Shown here: in pieces, positions 41,309 to 50,068 of the stretch
Layout of the letters: each line of letters starts with the position of its first letter
Numbering within the stretch: the stretch's first letter is position 1
Assembly: GCF_003149145.1 (NCBI RefSeq)
Contig: NZ_QGDQ01000015.1
Span: 1 to 64,000, forward strand
Direction: 5' to 3'
Source of the DNA: Quadrisphaera granulorum
GTDB taxonomy: Bacteria; Actinomycetota; Actinomycetes; Actinomycetales; Quadrisphaeraceae
DNA length: 64,000 bases
Notes under the pieces: generated by a model
Database searches by the model: none
Told to the model about the DNA's origin: nothing
Seen by the model: the letters and a program-made list of their open reading frames with translations, nothing else
Program-made: the position numbers and the translations under genes

Positions 41309-42571
41309 GTGCACACGGTCGTCGTCACCCGGGCCTTCGCCCCCGAGCCCGCGGCGGCCGCCTGGCGCCAGGCGGCGCTGGCGCGTGCGCTCGCCAGCGC
41401 CGGTCATCGGGTCGAGGTGCTCACCTCCCGACCCCCCTCCGGCGCGACCGAACAGCCGACGCAGCAGCCCCATCAGCAGCCAGAACATCAGGACGACGAC
41501 GGTCTGCTCGTCCGACGCTGGCCCGTGCTCCGCGATGCCAGCGGCAACGTCCGCGGCTACGTCCAGTACGCGAGCTTCGATGTCCCTGCCGGGCTACGGC
41601 TCGCGCGGCGCGTGCTGGGGCCGCGCGGGGGGAGGCCCGACGTCGTCGTCGTCGAACCCCCACCCACCACGGGCCTCGTCGTGCGGCTGGTGTGCGGGCT
41701 GCGGCGCGTCCCGTACGTCTACTACGCGGCCGACCTGCTCTCCCTGGCCGCCGCCGAGGCCGGCTTGCCGGGCCCGGCGCTGTGGCTGCTCACCGCACTG
41801 GAGGGGTGGGTACTGCGCGGCGCGGCGCGTGTCATGACCGTGGACGAGGGGTACGCCGCGCGGGTGCGGGCGCTCGGGGTGCCCGCGGAGCGTGTGGTGG
41901 TGGTCGGTACCGGCGTCGACACCGACCAGCTGCGCCCGCCGGACCCGGGGGATCTGGAGGATCGGGCTGCGGGGGACGACGACGGCGACGGCGCTGGCCA
42001 AGCACCGCCGGCCTTCGTCTACGCGGGCACGATGTCGGAAGTACAGGGCGCCGGCGTGCTCGTGGACGCCCTGGCCCGCGTGCTGCCGGAGCACCCCGGC
42101 GCGCGGGCCGTGTTCTACGGGGGCGGGGTGCAGGCTGCGGAGCTGTCGGCGCGCGCCGAGCGGCTGGCGCCCGGGCGCATCGACTTCCCGGGGCTGGTGC
42201 CGCCGTCGGTGATCGCGCGGGCCACCGCCACCGCGCGTGCGGGCCTGGCCAGTCAGCGACCCGACACCGCCTACGCCTTCGCGTTCCTCGTCAAGCCGCT
42301 GGCCGCCACTGCGTGCGGGGCGCCCGTCGTGTACGCCGGCGCGGGCCCGTTCGCGCAGCTCGTGGGGGAGCACCGGCTCGGGTGGGCGGTGCCGTGGGAC
42401 GTCGACGCCGTCGCGGGGGCGCTGCGTGAAGCGCTCGAACGGCCTGCGCCGACAGCGGCCGAGCGGGCGCGGCTGGTGGCGTGGACCCGCGAGCACCACT
42501 CGCTGCGCGCTGTCGCCGCGCGGGCCACCGCGGCCGTCGAGGCCGCCGCCGCCCCCCCTCCCCGGCCGTGA
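41309..42571 (+). CDS. Glycosyltransferase family 4
   Basis: About 420 residues in GT-B form. The N-terminal Rossmann half starts HTVVVTRAFAPEPAAAAWRQ; the C-terminal half has FVYAGTMSEVQGAGVLVDAL and the donor-binding region GLASQRPDTAYAFAFLVKPL. It should add a sugar from a nucleotide donor at the inner face of the membrane, for a surface glycan. The GTG at 41309 is the shortest good start; ATG/GTG codons up to 28 codons upstream are alternatives. Two Asp-rich inserts (EHQDDDG and GDDDGDG) come from GAC tracts. The stop overlaps the next gene's start region. Confidence 0.8.
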   Translation: MHTVVVTRAFAPEPAAAAWRQAALARALASAGHRVEVLTSRPPSGATEQPTQQPHQQPEHQDDDGLLVRRWPVLRDASGNVRGYVQYASFDVPAGLRLARRVLGPRGGRPDVVVVEPPPTTGLVVRLVCGLRRVPYVYYAADLLSLAAAEAGLPGPALWLLTALEGWVLRGAARVMTVDEGYAARVRALGVPAERVVVVGTGVDTDQLRPPDPGDLEDRAAGDDDGDGAGQAPPAFVYAGTMSEVQGAGVLVDALARVLPEHPGARAVFYGGGVQAAELSARAERLAPGRIDFPGLVPPSVIARATATARAGLASQRPDTAYAFAFLVKPLAATACGAPVVYAGAGPFAQLVGEHRLGWAVPWDVDAVAGALREALERPAPTAAERARLVAWTREHHSLRAVAARATAAVEAAAAPPPRP

Positions 42572-42573
42572 TC

Positions 42574-43614
42574 ATGGGCAGTCGGCCACCTGCTGCGGTC
42601 TTCGTGCTCTCCCAGGCCACGCCGCTGCGGGGCATGGAGCGGGCGGCGGCGGACGTCGTCGAGACTCTGCGGGCGGAGGGCTTCGAGGTCTCGCTGCACG
42701 CGCTCGTCGCTGACCCGCGCCCGGGTCGCGCGGGCAGGCTGCGCGACCTCGCGGCGGCGTTCCTCGCAGCGCGCCGGCTGGTGCGTCAACCCGGTCCGCC
42801 GCTCGTGCTCGTGGGGATCTGGGTGGGGCTGCGGGTGCTGCCGTTCCGGCGCCCGCGCGACCGCCAGGTCATCGCCTGGGAGCACTCCCTCACGCGGGAG
42901 CGGCGCGCGGCGTTGCGGTCGTTCGACGTGGTCGCGCGCCTCGTGCTGCCGATGTACGCGCGGCGCGCCCGCGCGGTGGTGGCCGTCAGCGCGGCGGTGG
43001 AGGCGGCGCTGGCGGAGCAGCCGGGGGTGGCGGCGCGCGTCGTCGTCGTCCCCAACCCGGTGGAGGCGGGGGGCGTGGTGCGGCGGGAGCCGCAGCCGCG
43101 GGGTGACGGCGGCCGGCTGCTGTACGTGGGCGGGCTGGAGCCGCTGAAGAACCCCGAGCTGGCGCTCGAGGCGCTGGCGCTGCTGCCCGGCGTGCGGCTC
43201 GACGTGGCCGGCGGGGGACCGCGGTTGCCGGCGATGCGCGTGCTGGCCGCGCGGCTCGGCGTCGCCGACAGGGTCACCTGGCACGGGCACACCGACCGCG
43301 TGCCGGAGCTGCTGGCGGAGTGCGATGTGGTGGTGCACACCTCGCGGTCGGAGACCTTCGGGTACGCGCTGCTGGAGGCGGCTGCGGCGCACCGGCCGGT
43401 GGTGGCAGCGGCCACGGAGCAGGCCCGCCACCTCGTGCCGAACCTCGTGCCTGGGACGACGACGACGGCGGCCGCGCCCGTGCTCGCCGCCGCCGTGCGG
43501 GCCATGCTCGCCGCGCCGCCGACGCCGGAGGCCTTCGCGGCGGCGGACGCCGCGCGGGCGCGGGCCTACGGGCGGTCGGCCCTGGTGGATGGCTGGCGTT
43601 CCGTCCTCACCTGA
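42574..43614 (+). CDS. Glycosyltransferase family 4
   Basis: 346 residues, GT-B fold. The acceptor half starts FVLSQATPLRGMERAAADVV; the donor half has LLYVGGLEPLKNPELALEAL, GGGPRLPAMR and the donor Glu motif HTSRSETFGYALLEAAAAHRP. It works with the upstream GT4 and the flippase on a surface glycan. The preceding gene's TGA and this ATG are both inside the 13-mer CCGTGATCATGGG, a copy of a dispersed repeat; a GTG two codons earlier would give a classical GTGA overlap. Confidence 0.85.
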   Translation: MGSRPPAAVFVLSQATPLRGMERAAADVVETLRAEGFEVSLHALVADPRPGRAGRLRDLAAAFLAARRLVRQPGPPLVLVGIWVGLRVLPFRRPRDRQVIAWEHSLTRERRAALRSFDVVARLVLPMYARRARAVVAVSAAVEAALAEQPGVAARVVVVPNPVEAGGVVRREPQPRGDGGRLLYVGGLEPLKNPELALEALALLPGVRLDVAGGGPRLPAMRVLAARLGVADRVTWHGHTDRVPELLAECDVVVHTSRSETFGYALLEAAAAHRPVVAAATEQARHLVPNLVPGTTTTAAAPVLAAAVRAMLAAPPTPEAFAAADAARARAYGRSALVDGWRSVLT

Positions 43615-43623
43615 CCGCCCCCT

Positions 43624-43730
43624 CCATGATCATGGGCGTCACGCACAACACCGAGCGTGATCATGGGTGGTCGCGGAGACCGTGCCATCCGCCCGGCATG
43701 CCGATGTGTGCGCAGAGTCCATGATCACGG
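43624..43730. repeat. CCATGATCATGG cluster, copy 3
   Basis: CCATGATCATGG (43624-43635, itself a palindrome), CGTGATCATGGG (43656-43667, 32 bp later) and TGTGCGCAGAGTCCATGATCACGG (43707-43730) lie in the 165 bp between the GT4 and flippase genes. The last matches 21 of 24 bases of the repeat at 35373-35397. Confidence 0.65.
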
Positions 43731-43778
43731 GGGCAAAGTGGACATGCGGAGGTGGCGCGCGCCGTAGCGTCGTGAGGC

Positions 43779-45101
43779 GTGGCAGCAGCAGACGTCGAGG
43801 CGCCCGCGGCGGACGGCCGCGCCGTCGACGGCACCACCACCGGCCTGCGGCGCAGCAGCGCCAGCATGCTGCTCGGCCACGGCGGGCGGGCCGCGTTCGC
43901 CGGGTTGACGTTCCTGCTGGTGGCGCGCGAGCTGGAGCCCGCCGGCCTCGGCGCCGTCAGTGCGGTCACCGCAGCCGCCACGCTGGCCCTGCCGTTCGCG
44001 TCGCTCGGCGCCGTGCACCTGCTCGTGCGCTCCGCGGTGCGAACGCCCGAACGCCTGGCCGCCGGCTTCGCCGGCGCGACCGTTGTCACCACGGTCGGTG
44101 GCCTCCTCGCGACGGTGCTGGCAGCCCTCGTCTGCGCGCTAGTGGTGCCGTCGTTGCCGCTCGGTGTTGTGGTGGCGCTGCTCGTCGCCGACCTCGTCGG
44201 ATCCGCCCTGCTCGAGCTGGCAGCCGGCGTGCAGGTTGCCCGAGGGCGCGCGATGGCTGCAGCGCAGGCGCAGCTGCTCTTCCACGGCCTGCGGCTTGCC
44301 GCGGCTGTGGCGCTGGTGCTCACGCCGGTCGGGCTCACCGTGGCCGGCTGGGCGGGCGCGTATCTGGCGACGTCGCTGGTGGGGGCGGCGGTCGCCGTCG
44401 TCGTCGTGAGGATCCAGGTGGGACGCGGTGCCTCCGGCCTCGCGGGCCTGGCTGACGAGGTGCGTGCCGTGCTGGAGCAGTGGCGCGACGGCTTCCACTT
44501 CTCCGTGGGGCTCGGCGCGCAGGCGCTCTACAACGACCTCGACAAGCTCATGCTCACCCGCCTCGGCTCCGAAGCCGCGAACGGCGCGTACACCGTGGCG
44601 TACCGCCTGGTGGACATGGCGCTCGTGCCGCTGCGTGCCGTGCTGGCGGCGGCCTACCCGCGGTTCTTCGCGGCGGGGGCGGCAGGCGGGACAGCCGGGC
44701 TGCGGTCAGCGGTCGGGCTCGCGCGGAGCATCGCGCCGACCACGGTCGCCTGGTGCGCCCTCGCGTCCGTGGCGCTGCTCGCGGGGGCAGGCCTGGTACC
44801 GGTGCTGCTCGGGGCGGAGTACGAGCCCGCGGTCGGAGCGCTGCGGTGGCTGGCGCTGCTGCCGCTGCTCAAAGTGGCGCACTACCTCGCCGCTGACGCC
44901 CTCACCGGCGCCGGCCAGCAGCGCGTCCGTAGCGCCTGGCAGCTGGGCGTGGCGGTGGGCAACGGAGTGCTCAACCTGTGGCTGATCCCGGCGTACGGGC
45001 TGGCCGGAGCGGTGGCGGCCAGCCTGATCTGCGACGGCGTGCTCGCCATCGCGCTGTGGGGCGTGGTGTGGGGCCGGCTGCGGCGCGTCCCCGCCGCCTG
45101 A
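43779..45101 (+). CDS. Polysaccharide flippase (MOP/Wzx-like)
   Basis: 440 residues with about 12-14 hydrophobic segments. The N-terminal helices (ASMLLGHGGRAAFAGLTFLL) and the central cytoplasmic LYNDLDKLMLTRLGSEAANG motif are typical of the MOP exporter superfamily (Wzx/RfbX). It would turn a lipid-linked glycan to the outer face of the membrane. It follows two GT4 genes on the same strand and fits a surface-glycan unit. GTG start. Confidence 0.85.
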   Translation: MAAADVEAPAADGRAVDGTTTGLRRSSASMLLGHGGRAAFAGLTFLLVARELEPAGLGAVSAVTAAATLALPFASLGAVHLLVRSAVRTPERLAAGFAGATVVTTVGGLLATVLAALVCALVVPSLPLGVVVALLVADLVGSALLELAAGVQVARGRAMAAAQAQLLFHGLRLAAAVALVLTPVGLTVAGWAGAYLATSLVGAAVAVVVVRIQVGRGASGLAGLADEVRAVLEQWRDGFHFSVGLGAQALYNDLDKLMLTRLGSEAANGAYTVAYRLVDMALVPLRAVLAAAYPRFFAAGAAGGTAGLRSAVGLARSIAPTTVAWCALASVALLAGAGLVPVLLGAEYEPAVGALRWLALLPLLKVAHYLAADALTGAGQQRVRSAWQLGVAVGNGVLNLWLIPAYGLAGAVAASLICDGVLAIALWGVVWGRLRRVPAA

Positions 45102-45114
45102 CCCGTCCGTCCTG

Positions 45115-45193
45115 CGTCCCGTCGGACATGCAGAAGTGCTTCACATGGCCTCTGCCGATCCTCGACGGCGACTTCTGCATGCCCGACGGGACG
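45115..45193. repeat. CGTGCAGAA inverted-repeat element, copy 2
   Basis: Arms 45115-45137 and 45171-45193 (23 bases, 22 matching) with the shared core ACATGCAGAAGT/ACTTCTGCATG. It lies between the convergent ends of the flippase and the PRC-barrel gene, so it may also act as a terminator. Confidence 0.8.
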
Positions 45194-45208
45194 CTCGGGC
45201 GTGCACTC

Positions 45209-45269
45209 GGACGTGCAGAACCCCGCCGAAGGCGGCTCTGGAGCCTACCCGGCGGGGTTCTGCACGTTC
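45209..45269. repeat. CGTGCAGAA inverted-repeat element, copy 3
   Basis: ACGTGCAGAACCCCGCC (45211-45227) and its exact reverse complement (45251-45267), only 17 bases after copy 2. Here the core is followed by CCCCGCC rather than GT; copy 4 at 57749 has the same CCCCGCC extension in one arm. Confidence 0.8.
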
Positions 45270-45326
45270 GGCGCCATGCGTCCGGGCGGGCCCGGACGGC
45301 TCAGCGGGTGAGAACGGTCGGAACGG

Positions 45327-46457
45327 TCAGCGCAGCGTGCTGCCGTCCTTCTGGGCCGCGAGGCGCTCGGCCTCCTCGGCGGGCACCTCGATGATGTCCT
45401 CCCGCTTCACCAGCACCCACTGGCTGAGCCGCGGCTTGCGGTGGGTGTCGGTTGATCGGTCGGTGTCGGTCGACGACGACGAGCGGCCCGCCGCGTAGCC
45501 GCCTGCGGCGCCCGCGGCCGCACCCGCGCCCGCGGCCAGCGGGGTGGACCCGAGGCCGGAGGGGGAGCGGTCGTCGCGGCGGCCGATGTCCTCGCCGTCG
45601 GCGAAGCGGTCGTCGCGAGCGGTGGTGGTGTCCGTCCCCGCGCGGTGGTCGTTGCGGACGTCCTCCCGGTGGTCACCGCGGTATCCGTCGCGCACGTCGT
45701 CGCGCCGCTCGTCACGGTGGCTCGCGGCCGCAGCGGCGAGGCCGCCGAGACCCGCACCGGCGGCGCCGCCGGCGACGGCTGTGCCTGCGCCGTGCCCCCG
45801 GTCGTCGCGGAAGTCGTCGCGGCGGGCGTCGTCCCTGAAGCCTTCGCGGCGGGCGTCGTCGCCGTCGAGCTTGTCCTTGATCTTGTCGACGAAGCCGCGG
45901 TCGTCGTCGCGGCGGTCGTTCCGCGGGTCGTCGGCGTAGCCGGCCGGGCGGTCGTCGGCGTAGCCGGCCGGGCGGTCGTCGCGGAAGTCGTCGCGGCCTT
46001 CCTCGTGGCGCCCGGCCGCAGTGCCCAGCCCTGCACCAGCGCCCGCTGCTGCCACTCCGGGGTGGTCGCGGTCGCGGTCACGGTCGAAGCCCTGGGCGTT
46101 CCTGTCGTCGCGGGCGTCGTACGCGGCAGAGTCGGCCGGCCCGGTGTTGTTCACGCCGTAGTACTCGAAGAGGCGGTCTTCCTCGGAGATGTCGAGGTGG
46201 CCCTCGCTGTCCACGCGGGGCGCGTCCTTGACCTTCGCCTTGTCGAAGGGGACCTGCAGGTCGTCTCCGTGGAACTCCGCCTGCGCCAGCGGCACGAACG
46301 ACTCCGATGTCCCGAACAGGCCCGTCTGCACGGTGACCCACTCCGGGCGTCCGGTCTGGTCGTCGCGGTAGACCGCGCCTGCCTTGCCGATCTTCTCTCC
46401 GTCAGCGCCGTAGACGGCGGCTCCCGGAATGCGCTCCACTTCCGCATCGGTGATCAT
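45327..46457 (-). CDS. PRC-barrel domain protein with Asp/Arg-rich low-complexity middle
   Basis: 376 residues. The N-terminal 110 residues form a PRC-barrel-like domain (AAVYGADGEKIGKAGAVYRD, PEWVTVQTGLFGTSESFVPL, FEYYG at the end). Then comes a long disordered stretch rich in Asp-Arg pairs with short Gly/Ala-rich patches, and a conserved C-terminal end (LSQWVLVKREDIIEVPAEEAERL). Family proteins in actinobacteria are associated with stress. The ATG has an excellent AAGGAG site. The DR-rich part contains the tandem repeat DRPAGYAD twice. Confidence 0.75.
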   Translation of the reverse strand: MITDAEVERIPGAAVYGADGEKIGKAGAVYRDDQTGRPEWVTVQTGLFGTSESFVPLAQAEFHGDDLQVPFDKAKVKDAPRVDSEGHLDISEEDRLFEYYGVNNTGPADSAAYDARDDRNAQGFDRDRDRDHPGVAAAGAGAGLGTAAGRHEEGRDDFRDDRPAGYADDRPAGYADDPRNDRRDDDRGFVDKIKDKLDGDDARREGFRDDARRDDFRDDRGHGAGTAVAGGAAGAGLGGLAAAAASHRDERRDDVRDGYRGDHREDVRNDHRAGTDTTTARDDRFADGEDIGRRDDRSPSGLGSTPLAAGAGAAAGAAGGYAAGRSSSSTDTDRSTDTHRKPRLSQWVLVKREDIIEVPAEEAERLAAQKDGSTLR

Positions 46458-46592
46458 GGTCGCTCCTTGTGATCGACGACAGCGCGCCCCAGTGCGCGCC
46501 GGCGCTCGATTACCCCGTCGTGCCCGTCTCACACACTGCGTGGCCAACTGCTCGGCGCGGCGCCCGCGCGTCGGCGGGTAGCGTCGCGGTCG

Positions 46593-47846
46593 ATGGCACG
46601 AGCGACTCCCGTCCGCCGCTCCCGCGTCGCTTCGGTCCTGCCGCCGCTCGCGGCGCTTCTCGTACTTCTGACCCTTGGTGGTTGCTCCGCGCCGTCCAGC
46701 GCCCAGCCCGGCGGAGGGGGCGAAGCACCGGCGGCAGCTACGGACGCGGCCACGGGGACGACGAAGGCCAGCCCGTCGCCGTCGCCGTCCCCGGTCGACC
46801 CCGACGTCGCCGCCGCCGAGCGGGCACTGGCGCGCCTCGACGCGCGGGCGCGCGCCGCGCAGCTGCTCGTCGTGGGCGTCCCTCTGGACGACCTCGCCCG
46901 CGGCGACGCGCTGCTCACCGAAACCCCGTACGGCGGCGTGTTCCTCGCCGGTCGCTCGCAGGCGGCCGCCGCCGACGTGGGCGCGGTCACCACCCGCTGG
47001 ACCGACGCCGCGCGCCAGGCCGGCCAACCGGCGCCGTGGGTGGCCGCCGACCAGGAGGGCGGCGCCGTCCAGACCTTCACCGGCCCCGGCTTCGCCGACC
47101 TGCCGACCGCTCGCAGCCAGGGCCAACAGGACCCGGCTGCCGTACGCGAGCTGGCCCGCGGCATCGGGGCGTCGCTGAGGACGGCGGGCGTCACGCTCGA
47201 CCTGGCGCCTGTGGCCGACGTCGTCCCCGCCGGCACGGCGCGCTCCAACGAGCCGATCGGCAGGCACGGCCGCCAGTACGGCGCGACCGCTGCCGAGGTC
47301 AACGACGACGCGGCCGCCGTCATCGCGGGTCTGGGAGAGGCGGGTGTCGTCGCGACGGTGAAGCACTTCCCCGGGCTGGGCAGGGTCACCGGCAACACCG
47401 ATACCTCCGCTGACGTCCGCGACACGACGACCACCGCCGACGACGCCGACGTCGCCCTCTTCGGCGAGCTGGCGGCGTTGCCGCAGCGGCCGTTCGTCAT
47501 GACGTCGTCGGCGGTGTACGAGCAGATCGACCCCAGCGCGCCCGCGGTGTTCTCGCCCGCCGTGGTCACCGACCTGCTGCGCGACCGGCTGGGTGTCGAT
47601 GGCGTGGTCATCTCCGACGACCTGGGCCGCGCCAAGGCCGTCACCGCGGTGCCTGTCGCGGAGCGCGCCACGCGCTTCGTCGAGGCCGGCGGCACGCTCG
47701 TGCTGACCGTCGACGCCGCGGTCGCGCCGACCATGCTGAGCGCCCTGACCGACCGGGCCGCCGCCGACCCGGCGTTCGCCGCGCGCGTCGACGAGGCCGC
47801 CCTCGTGGCACTCGTGGCGAAATCGCGCGCCGGCCTTCTCCCCTGA
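46593..47846 (+). CDS. Lipoprotein glycoside hydrolase family 3 (NagZ-like)
   Basis: 417 residues. The signal ends with a lipobox (LTLGGCSAP), so the mature protein is lipid-anchored outside the membrane. The GH3 barrel shows VAADQEGGAVQTFTG, the conserved KHFPGLGRVTGNTD loop and the nucleophile Asp in VVISDDLGRAKAV. It most likely releases N-acetylglucosamine from peptidoglycan fragments. Asp-rich surface segments are usual here. ATG at 46593. Confidence 0.8.
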   Translation: MARATPVRRSRVASVLPPLAALLVLLTLGGCSAPSSAQPGGGGEAPAAATDAATGTTKASPSPSPSPVDPDVAAAERALARLDARARAAQLLVVGVPLDDLARGDALLTETPYGGVFLAGRSQAAAADVGAVTTRWTDAARQAGQPAPWVAADQEGGAVQTFTGPGFADLPTARSQGQQDPAAVRELARGIGASLRTAGVTLDLAPVADVVPAGTARSNEPIGRHGRQYGATAAEVNDDAAAVIAGLGEAGVVATVKHFPGLGRVTGNTDTSADVRDTTTTADDADVALFGELAALPQRPFVMTSSAVYEQIDPSAPAVFSPAVVTDLLRDRLGVDGVVISDDLGRAKAVTAVPVAERATRFVEAGGTLVLTVDAAVAPTMLSALTDRAAADPAFAARVDEAALVALVAKSRAGLLP

Positions 47847-47888
47847 CACGGTCAGCGGTGCTGCGGAATCCGACCGTGCTGGATCAGC

Positions 47889-50033
47889 GTGCTCGATGAG
47901 CTCGGCCCCGCTGGTGCGCCGGGCGTGCTCCTGCTGGCCGCCGCGGTGCTGTGGGCGCCGGGTGCGCTGCTCGGCCGGGCGCTCGGCCTGCGACGCCGAT
48001 GGGCGCTCGCGGGCGCGCCGGCGCTGACGTGGGGCGTGGTGGCCATCGGAGCGGTGGCCGTGCCGCGCGCCGGACTGCGGTGGGGGCCGACGACGGCGCT
48101 CGGCGTGCTGGCGATGGCCGTGGTGGTCGCGCTGCTGCTCCGGCGGCTCCCCTTGCGGCGCGCAGCCGCAGTGTCAGGCCGTCGAGGCCGAAGACGGCCT
48201 CCTGAACCTGACACTGCCCGACAACCTGACACTGCGGGTGGACCTGCGCTGTTCGTCCCGGCGCTGGGCTGCGTCCTGGCAGCGGTCGTCGTGGTGGGTG
48301 TCGCGTGGCGTGCGGGGCACCGCCTCGGCTCGATCGCGCAGACCTGGGACGCCGTCTACCACGCCAACCTCACGACCTTCATCGCCACCACCGGCGACAG
48401 CGACCCCGTGAGCGCGCCCAGCGCCCTGGCCAGCGCCGGGTGGCGCGACGTGCACACCTACTACCCCGACGCCCTCCACGCGGCGGCCGCCCTCGTGGTG
48501 CGGCTCACGGGCGCCGGCTCGGCGGCGGTGCTCGACGTCGTCGCGGCGCTCGTGGCGGGCGCGGTGCTGCCCGTCGCCGTCGGTGCGCTGGCGGGGGCGC
48601 TCGCCCCCACCCGCCGCAGCGTCGCCGCGGGGGTCGGGGCCGCGGTTTCGGTGCTGCCGGTGGCGGCGCCGTGGGACCAGTGGTGGCGCGGCGTGTGGAG
48701 CTACGGCGCGGCGCTGGCCACGGGGGTGCTCGTCGTGGCACTGGCCGTCAGGGCGCTGGAGGGCCGCCTGGTGCCGCACCGGCCGGTGTCCGCGGCGGTT
48801 GCGGTGGTGGTGGCGACGGCGGGGGTCGCCGGGCTGCAGCCGGCCGGTGTCGTCCTCGCCGGGGTCCTCGTGCTCGGGTGGGCGCTCGCACGGCTTGCCC
48901 TCGCACCGCTCCCGCCTGCCCATCGGCGGACGGCTCTGGGGACGGCGGTGGCGGGCACGCTGCTGCTGCCGCCCCTGGTGCTCGCGCTCGCGCGCTGGTC
49001 ACCGGCGCTCGGGAGCCTGGCCGCCTACGACTACACGAGCCGTCCGGCCACGGCCGACGGCCTGCGCGACACCCTGGAGTCTGTGCTCGGCGGCGTGCGG
49101 CGCGTCAGCCCCGGCTACGGCTTCGGGCTGCCGCCGCAGGGCGGGCAGTGGCTGCTCGCGGCCGTGGTGCTGGTCGCCGTCGTCGTCCTCCTGACCTCCC
49201 GCGCCGCCGCCTGGTTGGCCATCGTGTGGGTGTTGGCGCTGGCCGCCGCCGTCGCGACCGTCGTCCCGGTCGCGCCCCTCATCGGAGGCCTGCTCGGGGG
49301 ATCGGTCGGGGGAGCTGTCGGGACGGCGGCCGCCGACGCCCTGCGCTCGGTGACGTTGTTCTTCTACAACGCGCCGTTCCGCCTCATGGCCGTGCTCGGG
49401 GTGGTCGGCGCGGTGGTCGTGGGGGTCGCCGCGGCTCGATGCACCGATCTCGTGGCTCGTGTGCTCGCCCGGTGGCCACTGCCCGGCACCGGGCCCGCGC
49501 GGCTCGTCGCCGTCCTGCTCTCCGGGGTTCTCGCCCTCGTCGTCGCGGCCGCTGCCGTCTCCAGCACCGCGGGGCTCGCCGCACCGCGTCTGGCCGCCGG
49601 GTACGCCCCGCGCGTCACCGGGCCCGACCAGCTCGCCGTCATGGACCAGCTTGCGCGCCAGCTGCGCGACGACCCGCTGCCCGCGGGAGCCACGGTGGCC
49701 GCTGACCCCGTCGACGGGTCCGCGTGGTTGTACGCCCGCCACGACGTGCCGGTGCTGTTCCGCCACTACAGCGCCGGCCCCCTCACGCCGCCCGCGCAGC
49801 TCCTGCTCCAGAGCCTGCGCGACGTCGACACCGACGCGGACGTCCGCCAGGCCCTGCGCGACCTTCGGGTCTGCTACGTCTACTCCAGCGGGGTGTCCGT
49901 CTACGACTCCTCGGCACCCGCCCCCGGCTTCACCGACCTCGACGGGGTCGCAGCGCTGGAGCCGGTGGCGCGCGCGGGCAGCGCCGCGGCCTACCGGGTG
50001 CTCGTGCCGGGCACGCCCTGCGCCCCGTCCTGA
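47889..50033 (+). CDS. DUF6541 polytopic membrane protein, copy A
   Basis: 714 residues with about 14 hydrophobic segments and a globular C-terminal part. A conserved extracytoplasmic-type loop reads QTWDAVYHANLTTFIATTGD, then TYYPDALHAAAAL, features shared with the 51328 gene. Similar proteins are thought to be membrane glycosyltransferases or their partners in wall-polymer synthesis, although no reaction is established. GTG start. An inverted-repeat segment (48166-48237) has been inserted in frame between hydrophobic segments, encoding PEPDTARQPDTAGG. Confidence 0.7.
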   Translation: MLDELGPAGAPGVLLLAAAVLWAPGALLGRALGLRRRWALAGAPALTWGVVAIGAVAVPRAGLRWGPTTALGVLAMAVVVALLLRRLPLRRAAAVSGRRGRRRPPEPDTARQPDTAGGPALFVPALGCVLAAVVVVGVAWRAGHRLGSIAQTWDAVYHANLTTFIATTGDSDPVSAPSALASAGWRDVHTYYPDALHAAAALVVRLTGAGSAAVLDVVAALVAGAVLPVAVGALAGALAPTRRSVAAGVGAAVSVLPVAAPWDQWWRGVWSYGAALATGVLVVALAVRALEGRLVPHRPVSAAVAVVVATAGVAGLQPAGVVLAGVLVLGWALARLALAPLPPAHRRTALGTAVAGTLLLPPLVLALARWSPALGSLAAYDYTSRPATADGLRDTLESVLGGVRRVSPGYGFGLPPQGGQWLLAAVVLVAVVVLLTSRAAAWLAIVWVLALAAAVATVVPVAPLIGGLLGGSVGGAVGTAAADALRSVTLFFYNAPFRLMAVLGVVGAVVVGVAAARCTDLVARVLARWPLPGTGPARLVAVLLSGVLALVVAAAAVSSTAGLAAPRLAAGYAPRVTGPDQLAVMDQLARQLRDDPLPAGATVAADPVDGSAWLYARHDVPVLFRHYSAGPLTPPAQLLLQSLRDVDTDADVRQALRDLRVCYVYSSGVSVYDSSAPAPGFTDLDGVAALEPVARAGSAAAYRVLVPGTPCAPS
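48166..48237. repeat. In-frame inverted repeat with CCTGACACTG motif
   Basis: CCGCAGTGTCAGG (48166-48178) and its perfect reverse complement (48225-48237) bracket a segment that also contains another CCTGACACTG at 48207. The reading frame of the DUF6541 gene passes through without a stop. Confidence 0.65.
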
Positions 50034-50068
50034 GGTCGGTGTTCACCTGAGGGCCCTACAGTCCGGCC

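Noticed and set aside
36794-45269. CGTGCAGAA inverted repeats read as ordinary terminators only
   Set aside because: Some could terminate, but copy 1 lies upstream of a start rather than after a stop, and the arms share sequence across sites, so a repeat family fits better.
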